Made by a program: the position numbers and the translations under genes
Shown: positions 1-7,769 of the stretch, in pieces
Numbering within the stretch: the stretch's first letter is position 1
Layout of the letters: each line of letters starts with the position of its first letter
NCBI GenBank assembly: GCA_003241175.1
Contig: QFOI01000048.1
Location: forward strand, 1-14,577
DNA: 14,577 nucleotides
Source: Pseudopedobacter saltans
Lineage (GTDB): Bacteria; Bacteroidota; Bacteroidia; Chitinophagales; Chitinophagaceae
Direction of reading: 5' to 3'
The notes under the pieces: model-generated
What the model was told of the DNA's origin: nothing
Seen by the model: the letters and a program-made list of their open reading frames with translations, nothing else
The model's database searches: none

Positions 1-148
1 CATTAGGTAGATTTATCAAGTCCTCTTGGCGAATTTTGGATTTTTTATCCAAAGCAACATAAACATGAAATCTCGCATCAAAAAATGAAATAATCTTTTT
101 TAGTAATACTAGGTCTTTATCTGCAATAATTATTATACCATGTTTCAT
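1..148 (-). CDS. Probable GT14-type (core-2/I-branching-like) glycosyltransferase, N-terminal fragment
   Basis: This open frame starts at an ATG at 148 and runs off the left edge, so only about 49 residues are visible. They begin MKHGIIII, then a leucine/lysine-rich helix and a strand reading VYVALDKKSK. The layout of MKHa-hydrophobic strand, helix, then 'hydrophobic strand + (H/L)DKKS' resembles the start of bacterial core-2/I-branching beta-1,6-N-acetylglucosaminyltransferase-like proteins (GT14), common in Bacteroidota polysaccharide loci. The start lies 50 bases after the stop of the preceding glycosyltransferase on the same strand, consistent with continuation of the operon. A second ATG at 141 is out of frame. 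The catalytic part is not in the window, so family assignment rests on the N-terminus only. Donor and acceptor cannot be predicted. Confidence 0.55.
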   Translation of the reverse strand, partial: MKHGIIIIADKDLVLLKKIISFFDARFHVYVALDKKSKIRQEDLINLPN

Positions 149-198
149 TTTATCCGTATATCTATTAAAATTATCTCAATATCTTTTTATAGTCTGCA

Positions 199-1221
199 TT
201 AAATTCTACCGAAAGAAAAACACTTTACTACAATTTTGATTTTATACACATTTTCCAGATAGTAAAATATACTTTTCTTGTTTTTTAATATTTTATATGC
301 AACTAAAGGCGTAAACTTTTTCAATTTTGGATGAATAAAAACCACATACCAAAACCATGAAGCATGTTTTTTTAAATATTTCTGATCGTAAACATTGCTT
401 TTTTCATTTGCATCAATCAACTCATTTAAAAGATTGCTCATTTCTAGTACATCACCGATTTCAATGGTTGTTTTACCTGACAAGCCTGCATACCTTTGCT
501 CCCACATAGGATTAGAAAGACCTATCTTGGTCCAGAATTCATGAAAAAGCATCTTTCTAATAAAATCCATAGTTTGATACTGCAATGCATTGAATTTCAT
601 AGATATATTATTTCCATGCATTCTATATTTTAATAAGACATCATCTAGATTGGCAATCTTTCCATATCGACTTAATTCAACCCAAAGCCCATAGTCTTCT
701 GCATGTAAATATTTTTTAGAGTATTTTAATCCATATTCTTTTAAAGTATTGGCTCTTATTATTGCACTGGGGTGATTAATAGCGGTATCAAACAACAGCT
801 TTGCTCTAATATTATTATCATTGCCTCCTCTTAAGTCATTAACAGAATATTTATCTGAAAAACGTATTATGCTTGATCCTAGCAATACAGTATCCGGGTT
901 GCTTTCCATATAATGCCATTGCCGATCTAGTCTTTCAGGATAAGCAATATCATCAGCATCCATTCTCGCAATGTAACGACCAAAACACAAAGAAATGCCT
1001 TTATTTAAGGTATCTATTATTCCAAGATTAGATCCATTATTAAAATAGCGGATTTTGTCACTTTTTTGGGATTGGATAATTTCCGCAGTATTGTCGGTAC
1101 TCCCATCATCCATAATTACTATTTCAAAATCTTGAAATGTCTGAGCATAAAGACTATCTAATGACTCTTGAATAAATAGCGCACCGTTATATACAGGTAT
1201 CAAAATTGAAATACTAGGCAT
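199..1221 (-). CDS. Family 2 glycosyltransferase
   Basis: A cytoplasmic or membrane-associated GT-A-fold transferase of about 340 residues, predicted to add one sugar to the lipid-linked repeat unit. The N-terminus MPSISILIPVYNG is the usual GT2 first strand. MDDGSTD at about residues 37-43 binds the nucleotide sugar, and DADD at about 88-91 is the metal-binding DxD motif. The C-terminal third is rich in aromatic and lysine residues, as in many membrane-docking GT2 enzymes. I chose the ATG at 1221 rather than the upstream in-frame ATG at 1299. The longer form would overlap the polymerase gene by 77 bases and add 26 residues with no GT2 counterpart, whereas 1221 sits one base after the polymerase stop (TAA-T-ATG). 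Sugar specificity cannot be read from the sequence. Confidence 0.88.
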   Translation of the reverse strand: MPSISILIPVYNGALFIQESLDSLYAQTFQDFEIVIMDDGSTDNTAEIIQSQKSDKIRYFNNGSNLGIIDTLNKGISLCFGRYIARMDADDIAYPERLDRQWHYMESNPDTVLLGSSIIRFSDKYSVNDLRGGNDNNIRAKLLFDTAINHPSAIIRANTLKEYGLKYSKKYLHAEDYGLWVELSRYGKIANLDDVLLKYRMHGNNISMKFNALQYQTMDFIRKMLFHEFWTKIGLSNPMWEQRYAGLSGKTTIEIGDVLEMSNLLNELIDANEKSNVYDQKYLKKHASWFWYVVFIHPKLKKFTPLVAYKILKNKKSIFYYLENVYKIKIVVKCFSFGRI

Positions 1222-1222
1222 A

Positions 1223-2566
1223 TTAGACAGTTTGTACAACAATTTTTGAAGGAATAGTGATTGTTTTTGATTTTGAATTATACAATAAGTTAAAAACAAA
1301 AAATAAACTTACGTAATGCGTATATTCAATGAACGCTTTGACATTTACAAAAAATATCATCATCAAAAGATATATCCAAATAGCGCCCCAACCCTTTACT
1401 ATATTTTTCAAAGAAACATACGTTATCATCATTTCATATATATAGAATGTAATGGCCCCAAAAATTCCAAAGTAAAAAATTAAACGTGCATATCCAACAT
1501 CCGTTTGCATATAATAACCATCACCTTCAGTAGTAAAAAGCCCATCTCCTATTAACCAGGTCTTTGTACTTGTTGGCCAAACTGTAAGCATCCTTTTAAG
1601 CATATCCGAAGAGCCTGTTTGCGCACCTTTACCTTCACTTACTGAGTTAAACATTTCAAAACCATAATTCAATGTGTCTTGAAAGCGTGATAACTGATCT
1701 CCAAAGTATACAATAACAAATACTAATATGAGGGCAAAAAAGAAAATAACTTTGAACAGCTGACCAATACCATTTTTCAAAAGATCCAAATTTAACTTCA
1801 AAGACGAAAAAATTAAATAAAAAATACTTACAACTGCACAAAATGTAGTCGTCCTTGCCTGCATATTACCAATAACTGCAATACTTATAAACATAAACGA
1901 CAACCAAAATTTTAGCTTGTTTGAAATTCCGAAAGCTTTAGCATTTTTCATTAAAATGGCAATTAGTAAAAGTCCTACGCCATTGGCAACTCCAAGTAGC
2001 ATTACGGAAGCACCAAGTCCCATGAATCGACCATGAATTAGGTTTTTTAGTTGATAAACACCATCATCCGTTATTAATAATATGGGAAGCGTTAATGATG
2101 GATCTAAATAGGTTACTACACCAAACAATAGTTGAAAAAAAACTATTATGGTACAGTAGTAAGCAATAATCTCAAAAGACAAATCATTTCCATAAAAATA
2201 TTTGAAAATATGAATGGTAAAATAAGAACTCAAAATCATTAAACTTGCAGTCGAAAAATAGTACAAGTACATCGTATCGCTCGTTCCATTATAATTTAGA
2301 GATACTATAGAAAACAATGAGATCAATAGTAAAGGAAAACCTAATCTCGCAAACCTACGATCTATGGTCAGCATTTTGCCAGCAAAAATGTCTAGAAAAT
2401 ATTTTAAGATTAATAGACCAAATCCTAAAAGTGAAATAAACACTCTAGAACTTACAGGCAACGCGATGAATTTTGTAGGATAGAATTGCAGAAATACTAA
2501 AATAAATAGCAGCAACCTTTTTACAATCGAAGGCTTTGAATATCTATTCCAAAAATTACTATCCAC
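1223..2566 (-). CDS. wzy: O-antigen polymerase (Wzy-like), polytopic membrane protein
   Basis: A 447-residue hydrophobic protein with roughly ten to twelve predicted membrane segments, the first starting near residue 17. Late in the protein there is a large less hydrophobic stretch, roughly residues 285-355, containing a WLIGDGLF and a TDVGYARL element. That topology and the G-x-G...D-x-G-Y pattern followed by 'FGIFG' are typical of Wzy/O-antigen-ligase-type proteins. Wzy joins undecaprenyl-linked repeat units on the periplasmic face of the inner membrane. Its place among repeat-unit glycosyltransferases favours polymerase over WaaL ligase, but sequence alone cannot separate them. The start is GTG, overlapping by one base the TAG stop of the preceding gene (TAGTG), which suggests translational coupling. 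An in-frame stop seven codons upstream of the GTG limits alternatives. Confidence 0.85.
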   Translation of the reverse strand: MDSNFWNRYSKPSIVKRLLLFILVFLQFYPTKFIALPVSSRVFISLLGFGLLILKYFLDIFAGKMLTIDRRFARLGFPLLLISLFSIVSLNYNGTSDTMYLYYFSTASLMILSSYFTIHIFKYFYGNDLSFEIIAYYCTIIVFFQLLFGVVTYLDPSLTLPILLITDDGVYQLKNLIHGRFMGLGASVMLLGVANGVGLLLIAILMKNAKAFGISNKLKFWLSFMFISIAVIGNMQARTTTFCAVVSIFYLIFSSLKLNLDLLKNGIGQLFKVIFFFALILVFVIVYFGDQLSRFQDTLNYGFEMFNSVSEGKGAQTGSSDMLKRMLTVWPTSTKTWLIGDGLFTTEGDGYYMQTDVGYARLIFYFGIFGAITFYIYEMMITYVSLKNIVKGWGAIWIYLLMMIFFVNVKAFIEYTHYVSLFFVFNLLYNSKSKTITIPSKIVVQTV

Positions 2567-3546
2567 TATTGTAATTCGTTTATATTATTATATTGAGATA
2601 AGTCTGACCCCAATTCAATGAAATGTTTTCTCCAACTTATACTCCAGTTTTCCCATTTATCCACATTTTCACTGGAAGTTAGAAATTGTTTTAAATAACC
2701 CAAAGTGAAATCCATAGGAAACTGATATAAACTATTAAGCTTACCCTCTTTCCAATTTTTATTCCAGATATCATTGTAATCATCCATATTAAATCCATAC
2801 TTCTCTATTTTACCTACTGAAGACGAGCAAAATGTGGTTGAACACATTTCATGCAACGATCTTCCTACATTCCTGTCTTTATGAAGTCTAAAATATTTTG
2901 CACCCAATCCTAATTGAATCATTTCTTCTATACTTATTTGAGAATCTGGCCAAACATAATTATAATAATCTTTACTGAAAACCTGGCCGGCGACATCATA
3001 TATGGTGTATAATGACAAAAAATAATCTTGTGGTATTATCTTTAAAAGTCTCGCTATTGTATGAATATAATATCTATTTGTCACCAATACTTCAGATAAA
3101 AAATTCAATTTTGGTATTAATCTTCCATTTTTTTTATCTTTTTCTTGTACAAATTCTCCACTAATCATTCTATCATTACCCCACCATTTCAATTTAAAAA
3201 AATCAATTTTATTATCTCCCAAAAAAAATTCTAATTCAGCAAAATCAACTTCTTGATTTAACCAAATATCATCTTCTAATAATAAAACATAACGGCTACA
3301 TTTATCTATTTCTTGTTTCCAAAATTGCACAGGAGGAGCCGATTTTGTATTCGAATCCAAATTTACATTAGATTGCTTAACTATAATATTGGGATATTTC
3401 GATTTTAAATGTGTCAAATAAATTTCTGGAGTTCCATCATCTAGAACTATTATATCTCCTATATTTTTTGCAAAAAACAAAACACTATAAATAGTTCTAT
3501 CCAATAAATATGCTCTGTTATATGATTTTATAACGACATCAATCAT
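2566..3546 (-). CDS. Divergent GT-A-fold glycosyltransferase
   Basis: A 326-residue protein with the GT-A core but a looser match to GT2 than its neighbours. The first strand is MIDVVIKSYNRA. LDDGTPE (about 35-41) replaces the usual DDGSTD, and LEDD (about 90-93) is the likely metal-binding DxD motif. The rest is unusually rich in aromatic residues (WWG, DYYNYVWP, WKQE) and I do not recognise it as a specific subfamily. It probably adds one sugar of the repeat unit, donor unknown. Its 3' end overlaps the GTG of the polymerase gene by one base, so the two are likely translated together. Upstream is the largest gap in the window (170 bases). The gene is very AT-rich, with many lysine, asparagine, isoleucine and tyrosine codons. 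Confidence 0.8.
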   Translation of the reverse strand: MIDVVIKSYNRAYLLDRTIYSVLFFAKNIGDIIVLDDGTPEIYLTHLKSKYPNIIVKQSNVNLDSNTKSAPPVQFWKQEIDKCSRYVLLLEDDIWLNQEVDFAELEFFLGDNKIDFFKLKWWGNDRMISGEFVQEKDKKNGRLIPKLNFLSEVLVTNRYYIHTIARLLKIIPQDYFLSLYTIYDVAGQVFSKDYYNYVWPDSQISIEEMIQLGLGAKYFRLHKDRNVGRSLHEMCSTTFCSSSVGKIEKYGFNMDDYNDIWNKNWKEGKLNSLYQFPMDFTLGYLKQFLTSSENVDKWENWSISWRKHFIELGSDLSQYNNINELQ

Positions 3547-3716
3547 AAGTCTGGGATTTTTTGCAATAAAATAAACAATTCATTTTAAATTTCAATCTTA
3601 ATATGCCTGATTTTAATATATTAGAATCTACCTTATTAACGCAAGACCAATCTATATATTATTAGTCATCATTTAATCGCGTAGAGCAGAATCTTAAATA
3701 TTACATTGCATATATT
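3547..3716. other. Largest intergenic gap (170 bp), no gene
   Basis: This AT-rich spacer separates two same-strand glycosyltransferase genes and is far longer than the other gaps (1-85 bases). I found no convincing open frame, no GC-rich hairpin followed by a T-run, and no good match on the minus strand to the Bacteroidota promoter pattern TTTG...TAnnTTTG. It may be a relic of a lost gene or hold a weak internal promoter; the sequence does not decide. Confidence 0.5.
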
Positions 3717-4718
3717 TTACTTAAGGAATTTAACCTTATATAATAAATACAAAAATGATGGAATATGCTTCATTGTCATTAAAAAAAACACACTTCTTTT
3801 TTTTCTAATATTCCATAGAGTATTGATATTGACCATGGGTATGCTCTTACTCCATTTTTTGTGAATTTTCATAAGTCTACCAAAATTATTAGTCCTCATA
3901 AAGCACTCTCTACTGAGTGTCATAGTCAATCTTGTTCTGTAATAAACAAAATCATTGTATAACTCTTCATTTTTTTTAGGATACAATCTATTTTCAAGTT
4001 GATTGAGTGCAAATACAACATTATCCATTTGTGGATGCAACGATTGGGTGATAGATTGAGGGCGTAACAAATATTGATAAATGAAAGTATCATTAAAACA
4101 AACGATTTCTCTCTGAGCGCTTAAGATTTTTGGAATAATAATGGCATCCTCCCAAACAGAACCATTATCAAATCTTATACTTCGAAATATATCCTTGTGG
4201 AATAAATACAACCATAGATAAGCACCAACCTTTCCATTATACATTTGTTGCAAAAAATAAGTTGAGGAAACCTTCTCTTTTAATCCATCCTGCCAAAACC
4301 ATTCTTTTAAATCTCGGTCTCCAATATTTTTATGCCTAGCATTGAAAGAAAACAACTTTTGAGAAGGATACTTACGGATGACGGAAAACAACTTCTCTAC
4401 TGTATCGGGTTCTAGTAAATCATCGCTATCTGCCCAATAAATATAATCTCCAATTGCGTTATCCAATCCAGAATTTCTAGCGGCGGAGACTCCTAAATTT
4501 TCGCAATGTTTAACAACCTTGAAATTAATATTCGTGCTCGATAAAGAGGTCTCGATAATATTGATAGAATTGTCGTATCCGCAGTCATCAACAAATACTG
4601 CTTCAAATTGATCTCTATATCCTTGATGCAACAAAAAAACCAAAAAGTTTCCGATATAAGACTCCACTTTATATACAGGTACAATTATACTTAGTTCTAT
4701 TTTATTGTTTTCTACCAT
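3717..4718 (-). CDS. Family 2 glycosyltransferase
   Basis: A 333-residue GT2 enzyme. The core reads LSIIVPVYKVESYI at about residues 9-22, VDDCGYD at about 43-49 (a variant of VDDGSTD with Cys-Gly-Tyr in the loop), GVSAARN at about 76-82 and DSDD at about 97-100 as the metal site. GVSAARNxG is the classical GT2 element between the nucleotide loop and the DxD motif. The C-terminal half is basic and aromatic, suggesting membrane association, and it ends in a short hydrophobic/lysine tail (FLYLLYKVKFLK). It probably transfers one hexose or hexosamine in repeat-unit assembly; specificity is not predictable. The start at 4718 is an ATG, with 85 bases to the preceding gene, the second largest gap. 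That spacer has no clear promoter or terminator. Confidence 0.88.
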   Translation of the reverse strand: MVENNKIELSIIVPVYKVESYIGNFLVFLLHQGYRDQFEAVFVDDCGYDNSINIIETSLSSTNINFKVVKHCENLGVSAARNSGLDNAIGDYIYWADSDDLLEPDTVEKLFSVIRKYPSQKLFSFNARHKNIGDRDLKEWFWQDGLKEKVSSTYFLQQMYNGKVGAYLWLYLFHKDIFRSIRFDNGSVWEDAIIIPKILSAQREIVCFNDTFIYQYLLRPQSITQSLHPQMDNVVFALNQLENRLYPKKNEELYNDFVYYRTRLTMTLSRECFMRTNNFGRLMKIHKKWSKSIPMVNINTLWNIRKKRSVFFLMTMKHIPSFLYLLYKVKFLK

Positions 4719-4803
4719 TAATTAGATAATAATCTATCGCAAAAACGCAAAATTTGAATTATTTATTATACGTGTCATGTAGAGTTTCAATTAATTCATC
4801 AGA

Positions 4804-5733
4804 TTACCATTTCGAATATGCTCTACACATTCTTAATAGGAAAATTTCTTTTCTAAAGAATTTGAACGGAATTACATAATCCCGGAATAATATGTGCCGA
4901 TTCCGAAAAAAGAAAATAAACAACTGCAAATCAAATCTATGCGGAATATGCCTATTGTATAATTTTACTAGGTTGCTCAACAAAGATTGATCTTCTTGTT
5001 TCATGCCCTCTACCATACTGAAAGCTTTCAGTGCAATTTTGATAGGTTCAGTAACATTTTTTAATTCTTGGGACACTTTTGAAAAATAGGCACTTTCAGC
5101 GTGCATACGGTAATCCATTAATTTTTTATTGATATACTTAGTATTGCCATGAACGGCAACTACCACATTTATCCACCAATCATAAATTACCTTACCAGGA
5201 AAGGGTAGAATATATTTTAACAAACTTGATTCAAATATTAATTTGTGTCCAGTCAATCTATTTAATAAAAACACAATATTTACGCCATTGCCTTCATAGG
5301 GCTTCCAATAAGTCTTATTTTTGGGGAGTATTTCTTCCTCGCCAATGATTCCGATAATACCTTCATCGTGGTGAAATACGTTAAAATCTGGATTGTCATG
5401 AATACTTTGACTAATTTGTAACAATTTGTCTTCGTGCCATATGTCATCTTGATCACTAATTGCTACATAATCCCCCCTTACCTTTTTCAGACAAAATTCA
5501 AAGTTCCTATTATAGCCAATATTTTCGGTTTGTTGATATATTTCCACCAAGCTAGGAAATTTATCCTGCCACAACTTTAATTTAATCAAAGTATCATCCG
5601 TTGACTTGTCATCCGAGATAATAATTTGAAAAGGAGTATAAAGTTGATTTACGATCGATTCTATTTGAGAATCAACGTACTTACTTCCATTGAATGTGCT
5701 AATAACTACTGAAATTTTAGGAAAAGAAATCAT
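4804..5733 (-). CDS. Family 2 glycosyltransferase, rhamnosyltransferase-like
   Basis: A 309-residue GT2 protein. Motifs in order are KISVVISTFNGSKY (about 6-19), SDDKSTDDT (about 40-48), ENIGYNRNFEFCL (about 70-82) and SDQDDIW (about 93-99). The combination of NxGYnrNFe and SDQDDIW is characteristic of the GT2 group often annotated as alpha-L-rhamnosyltransferase or WcaA-like, in which DQDD supplies the metal ligand. Rhamnose as donor is therefore possible, but dTDP-rhamnose genes are not in this window, and the same motif set occurs in transferases for other sugars. The ATG at 5733 lies 31 bases after the preceding stop. It probably acts at the cytoplasmic face of the inner membrane on an undecaprenyl-diphosphate-linked acceptor. 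Confidence 0.88.
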   Translation of the reverse strand: MISFPKISVVISTFNGSKYVDSQIESIVNQLYTPFQIIISDDKSTDDTLIKLKLWQDKFPSLVEIYQQTENIGYNRNFEFCLKKVRGDYVAISDQDDIWHEDKLLQISQSIHDNPDFNVFHHDEGIIGIIGEEEILPKNKTYWKPYEGNGVNIVFLLNRLTGHKLIFESSLLKYILPFPGKVIYDWWINVVVAVHGNTKYINKKLMDYRMHAESAYFSKVSQELKNVTEPIKIALKAFSMVEGMKQEDQSLLSNLVKLYNRHIPHRFDLQLFIFFFRNRHILFRDYVIPFKFFRKEIFLLRMCRAYSKW

Positions 5734-5764
5734 TGGATAATTAAAAGTCGAATGTTGATAAAAA

Positions 5765-6781
5765 CTAAGATCTGTGTAACCAGTTTAGAATCCTTATTTG
5801 ATTGAATGAGATAAGTAAATTAACAATCTTATTCTTTCCAAAGCCAAATATCCTTTTGTAATATTTTTTAAGATGAATGTCCGAAAATATAAAATCATGG
5901 ATAAATGAATATCTCTCCGCTAAAGGCAAGTCATGATAGATCTTTTGTCTTAGTGTATAGAATTTTTCTTTAATACCATGATCACACTTTTCAATTAAAT
6001 ACATTGAATTTGTTATTGAGAGGTCGGGTATTAGATTAACCAACGCCGATAACAACTTTACATCATTTTGAACATTTAACTTAGATTTCATAGCAGATCC
6101 GATATTATCGCAATTATAGTAGTAACCAATGGAATTGGATACATAAATCCTGCTTTTCAATAGACTCAAATATTTTACGAAAAATATTAAATCTTCCCCC
6201 ATTTCAAGAGATGAATCTAATAATATTCCATTTTTCTTAATGATTTCAGTTTTATAAAGCTTAGCGAAAGGGTGTGGCGTGTTAAACAAATTCGTGGAAT
6301 CTAAAAACGAATTTTGATCATAAATGCCTTCTTTAAAATCATATAAGTACTCCTCAGGAAGTTTATTCAAATTGTCTCCTTTGGCCCAAGCATTTGGATT
6401 ATTATCTAATGCATATTCACATTTCACATTTTGAATAATGAATACGTCCTCATGAAGCTGTAGTAAACTTTGAAATGTTGACAAATAATCCATCGAAATC
6501 CAATCATCAGCATCGATAAACAAAATGTATTTACCTATTGCATGTTCAATCCCAAAATTTCTAGCGGCGGAAACGCCCTTATTAGTTTGAGAACAGACAA
6601 TTATTCTTTTGTCTTGTTTTGAGTAAGACTCGATAATTTCCAAGCTACCATCTGTACTACCATCATCAACTAAAATCAACTCAAAATCCTTATATGATTG
6701 ATTTATGACTGAATCAATACATTTAGATAAAAACTTTGAGGCATTATATATAGGAATTACGATGGAATAAAATGGATTCAT
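5765..6781 (-). CDS. Family 2 glycosyltransferase
   Basis: A GT2 enzyme of 338 residues from the ATG at 6781. The open frame can be extended two codons to a TTG at 6787, but ATG gives the usual MNPFYSIVIPIYN start and is preferred. Visible motifs are VDDGSTD (about 38-44), KGVSAARNFG (about 68-77) and DADDW (about 90-94), the metal-binding site. This is the common WcaA/EpsJ-like subgroup with a long variable C-terminal acceptor domain. Its core resembles the transferase at 3717-4718, including a 16-base identical stretch over the SAARN codons, so the two may be distant paralogues. The gap to the upstream gene is about 30 bases. One step in repeat-unit assembly is likely; donor and linkage are unknown. 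Confidence 0.9.
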   Translation of the reverse strand: MNPFYSIVIPIYNASKFLSKCIDSVINQSYKDFELILVDDGSTDGSLEIIESYSKQDKRIIVCSQTNKGVSAARNFGIEHAIGKYILFIDADDWISMDYLSTFQSLLQLHEDVFIIQNVKCEYALDNNPNAWAKGDNLNKLPEEYLYDFKEGIYDQNSFLDSTNLFNTPHPFAKLYKTEIIKKNGILLDSSLEMGEDLIFFVKYLSLLKSRIYVSNSIGYYYNCDNIGSAMKSKLNVQNDVKLLSALVNLIPDLSITNSMYLIEKCDHGIKEKFYTLRQKIYHDLPLAERYSFIHDFIFSDIHLKKYYKRIFGFGKNKIVNLLISFNQIRILNWLHRS

Positions 6782-6811
6782 ACTCAATAAAATATGGACG
6801 ACAATTAATAT

Positions 6812-7744
6812 CTATTTTTTATTATGAATGCTTTTTTTAGATATTAATAATGGAAAAATTCCCTTCCAAAATCTGGAATAATTCCAATAAAAAGAAATTA
6901 AAATAAACCTAGGGTTCTCTTTTAAAAATCCATGCATACCCCTGTTTAAATAATATGGAAACAAATGGACTAGCATTTTATTATTAATAAATCTTTTATC
7001 TTTTTTATTCATTATTCCCTTTTTTATCATGTCTGTCATAATCTTATTAAAATTTAAAACAAAAACTTGATATATTTTGTATCCTCCTGTATTATCATCT
7101 TTACAAATTATTAGATGTTCATTTATAAAAATATTGTAAGTAGCTTTATATATGGCAGGAATAACCCAGGATAATTGAACCAAATTTGTCCCTAAATATT
7201 TTTTAGGCTCTAAAATATTTTTTATTAAATCTTTATTGACAATATTGCTTGTAATAAAGGTGATCCAATAAGAAACCCTTTCAAAAAAAATTGCAGGTGT
7301 ATTCATTATTTCAGGCTTAATAATAGGAACTTCTAAAATGGATTCATAATCGGGATGATGAATCCATTCTCCTTGGATAAAACAAACTCCACATTCTTTA
7401 TTCTTTTCTAACAAATTAAATATCTTAATCAAACTTTTAGGAACTAAATATTCATCATCCGAAAAAATCCAAACAAATTTACCTTTCGCTTTATCAAAAC
7501 AACTAGCAATATTACCATCAGGTCCAATATTCGATTCATTTTTATAGTAAGAATTAACTTTATTTCCATAATTCTTAATAAGTTCTTCTGTATTGTCAGT
7601 CGATGCATTGTTTGATACAATAACTTCTACGAAGTCTTTTAATTCATGTGTTATCTGTGAAAATATTCCATCAAGGCATCTTTTAAGTAATTCTACCCTA
7701 TTATACGTTGGAATACATATTGATAGTAAGTATTTTTTCTCCAT
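6812..7744 (-). CDS. RfbV-like family 2 glycosyltransferase; candidate transferase for the branched dideoxy sugar
   Basis: A 310-residue GT2 protein starting MEKKYLLSICIPTYNR. It carries VSNNASTDNTEELI (about 43-56; the second position of the usual SDNAS is Asn), SNIGPDGN (about 71-78) and WIFSDDE (about 92-98). The order 'SICIPTYNR - I/VS-N-NASTD-TEE(L/M)I - N-I/L-GPD-N - WIFxSDD' matches what I recall of Salmonella abequosyltransferase RfbV, which transfers the CDP-derived 3,6-dideoxyhexose abequose. It is the first gene after rfbH, 25 bases downstream. From this position and likeness I infer that it uses the CDP-branched sugar made by the upstream genes. That specificity is a prediction: GT2 donor preference is not readable from motifs. 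Base composition drops here relative to rfbH (very A/T-rich). Confidence 0.85.
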   Translation of the reverse strand: MEKKYLLSICIPTYNRVELLKRCLDGIFSQITHELKDFVEVIVSNNASTDNTEELIKNYGNKVNSYYKNESNIGPDGNIASCFDKAKGKFVWIFSDDEYLVPKSLIKIFNLLEKNKECGVCFIQGEWIHHPDYESILEVPIIKPEIMNTPAIFFERVSYWITFITSNIVNKDLIKNILEPKKYLGTNLVQLSWVIPAIYKATYNIFINEHLIICKDDNTGGYKIYQVFVLNFNKIMTDMIKKGIMNKKDKRFINNKMLVHLFPYYLNRGMHGFLKENPRFILISFYWNYSRFWKGIFPLLISKKSIHNKK

Positions 7745-7769
7745 ATATCAATTAAAATTTTTCTATAAT

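Noticed and set aside
4719..4803. Possible promoter with an AAATTTTG element on the minus strand
   Set aside because: It differs from the Bacteroidota -7 pattern TAnnTTTG and has no TTTG at the right spacing. In DNA this AT-rich the match is not significant.
4470..6575. A 16-base identical stretch (about 4474-4489 and 6561-6576) shared by two glycosyltransferase genes
   Set aside because: It encodes the conserved SAARN motif in both proteins in the same frame. Shared ancestry or motif conservation explains it, and the flanks diverge at once, so it is not a repeat element.
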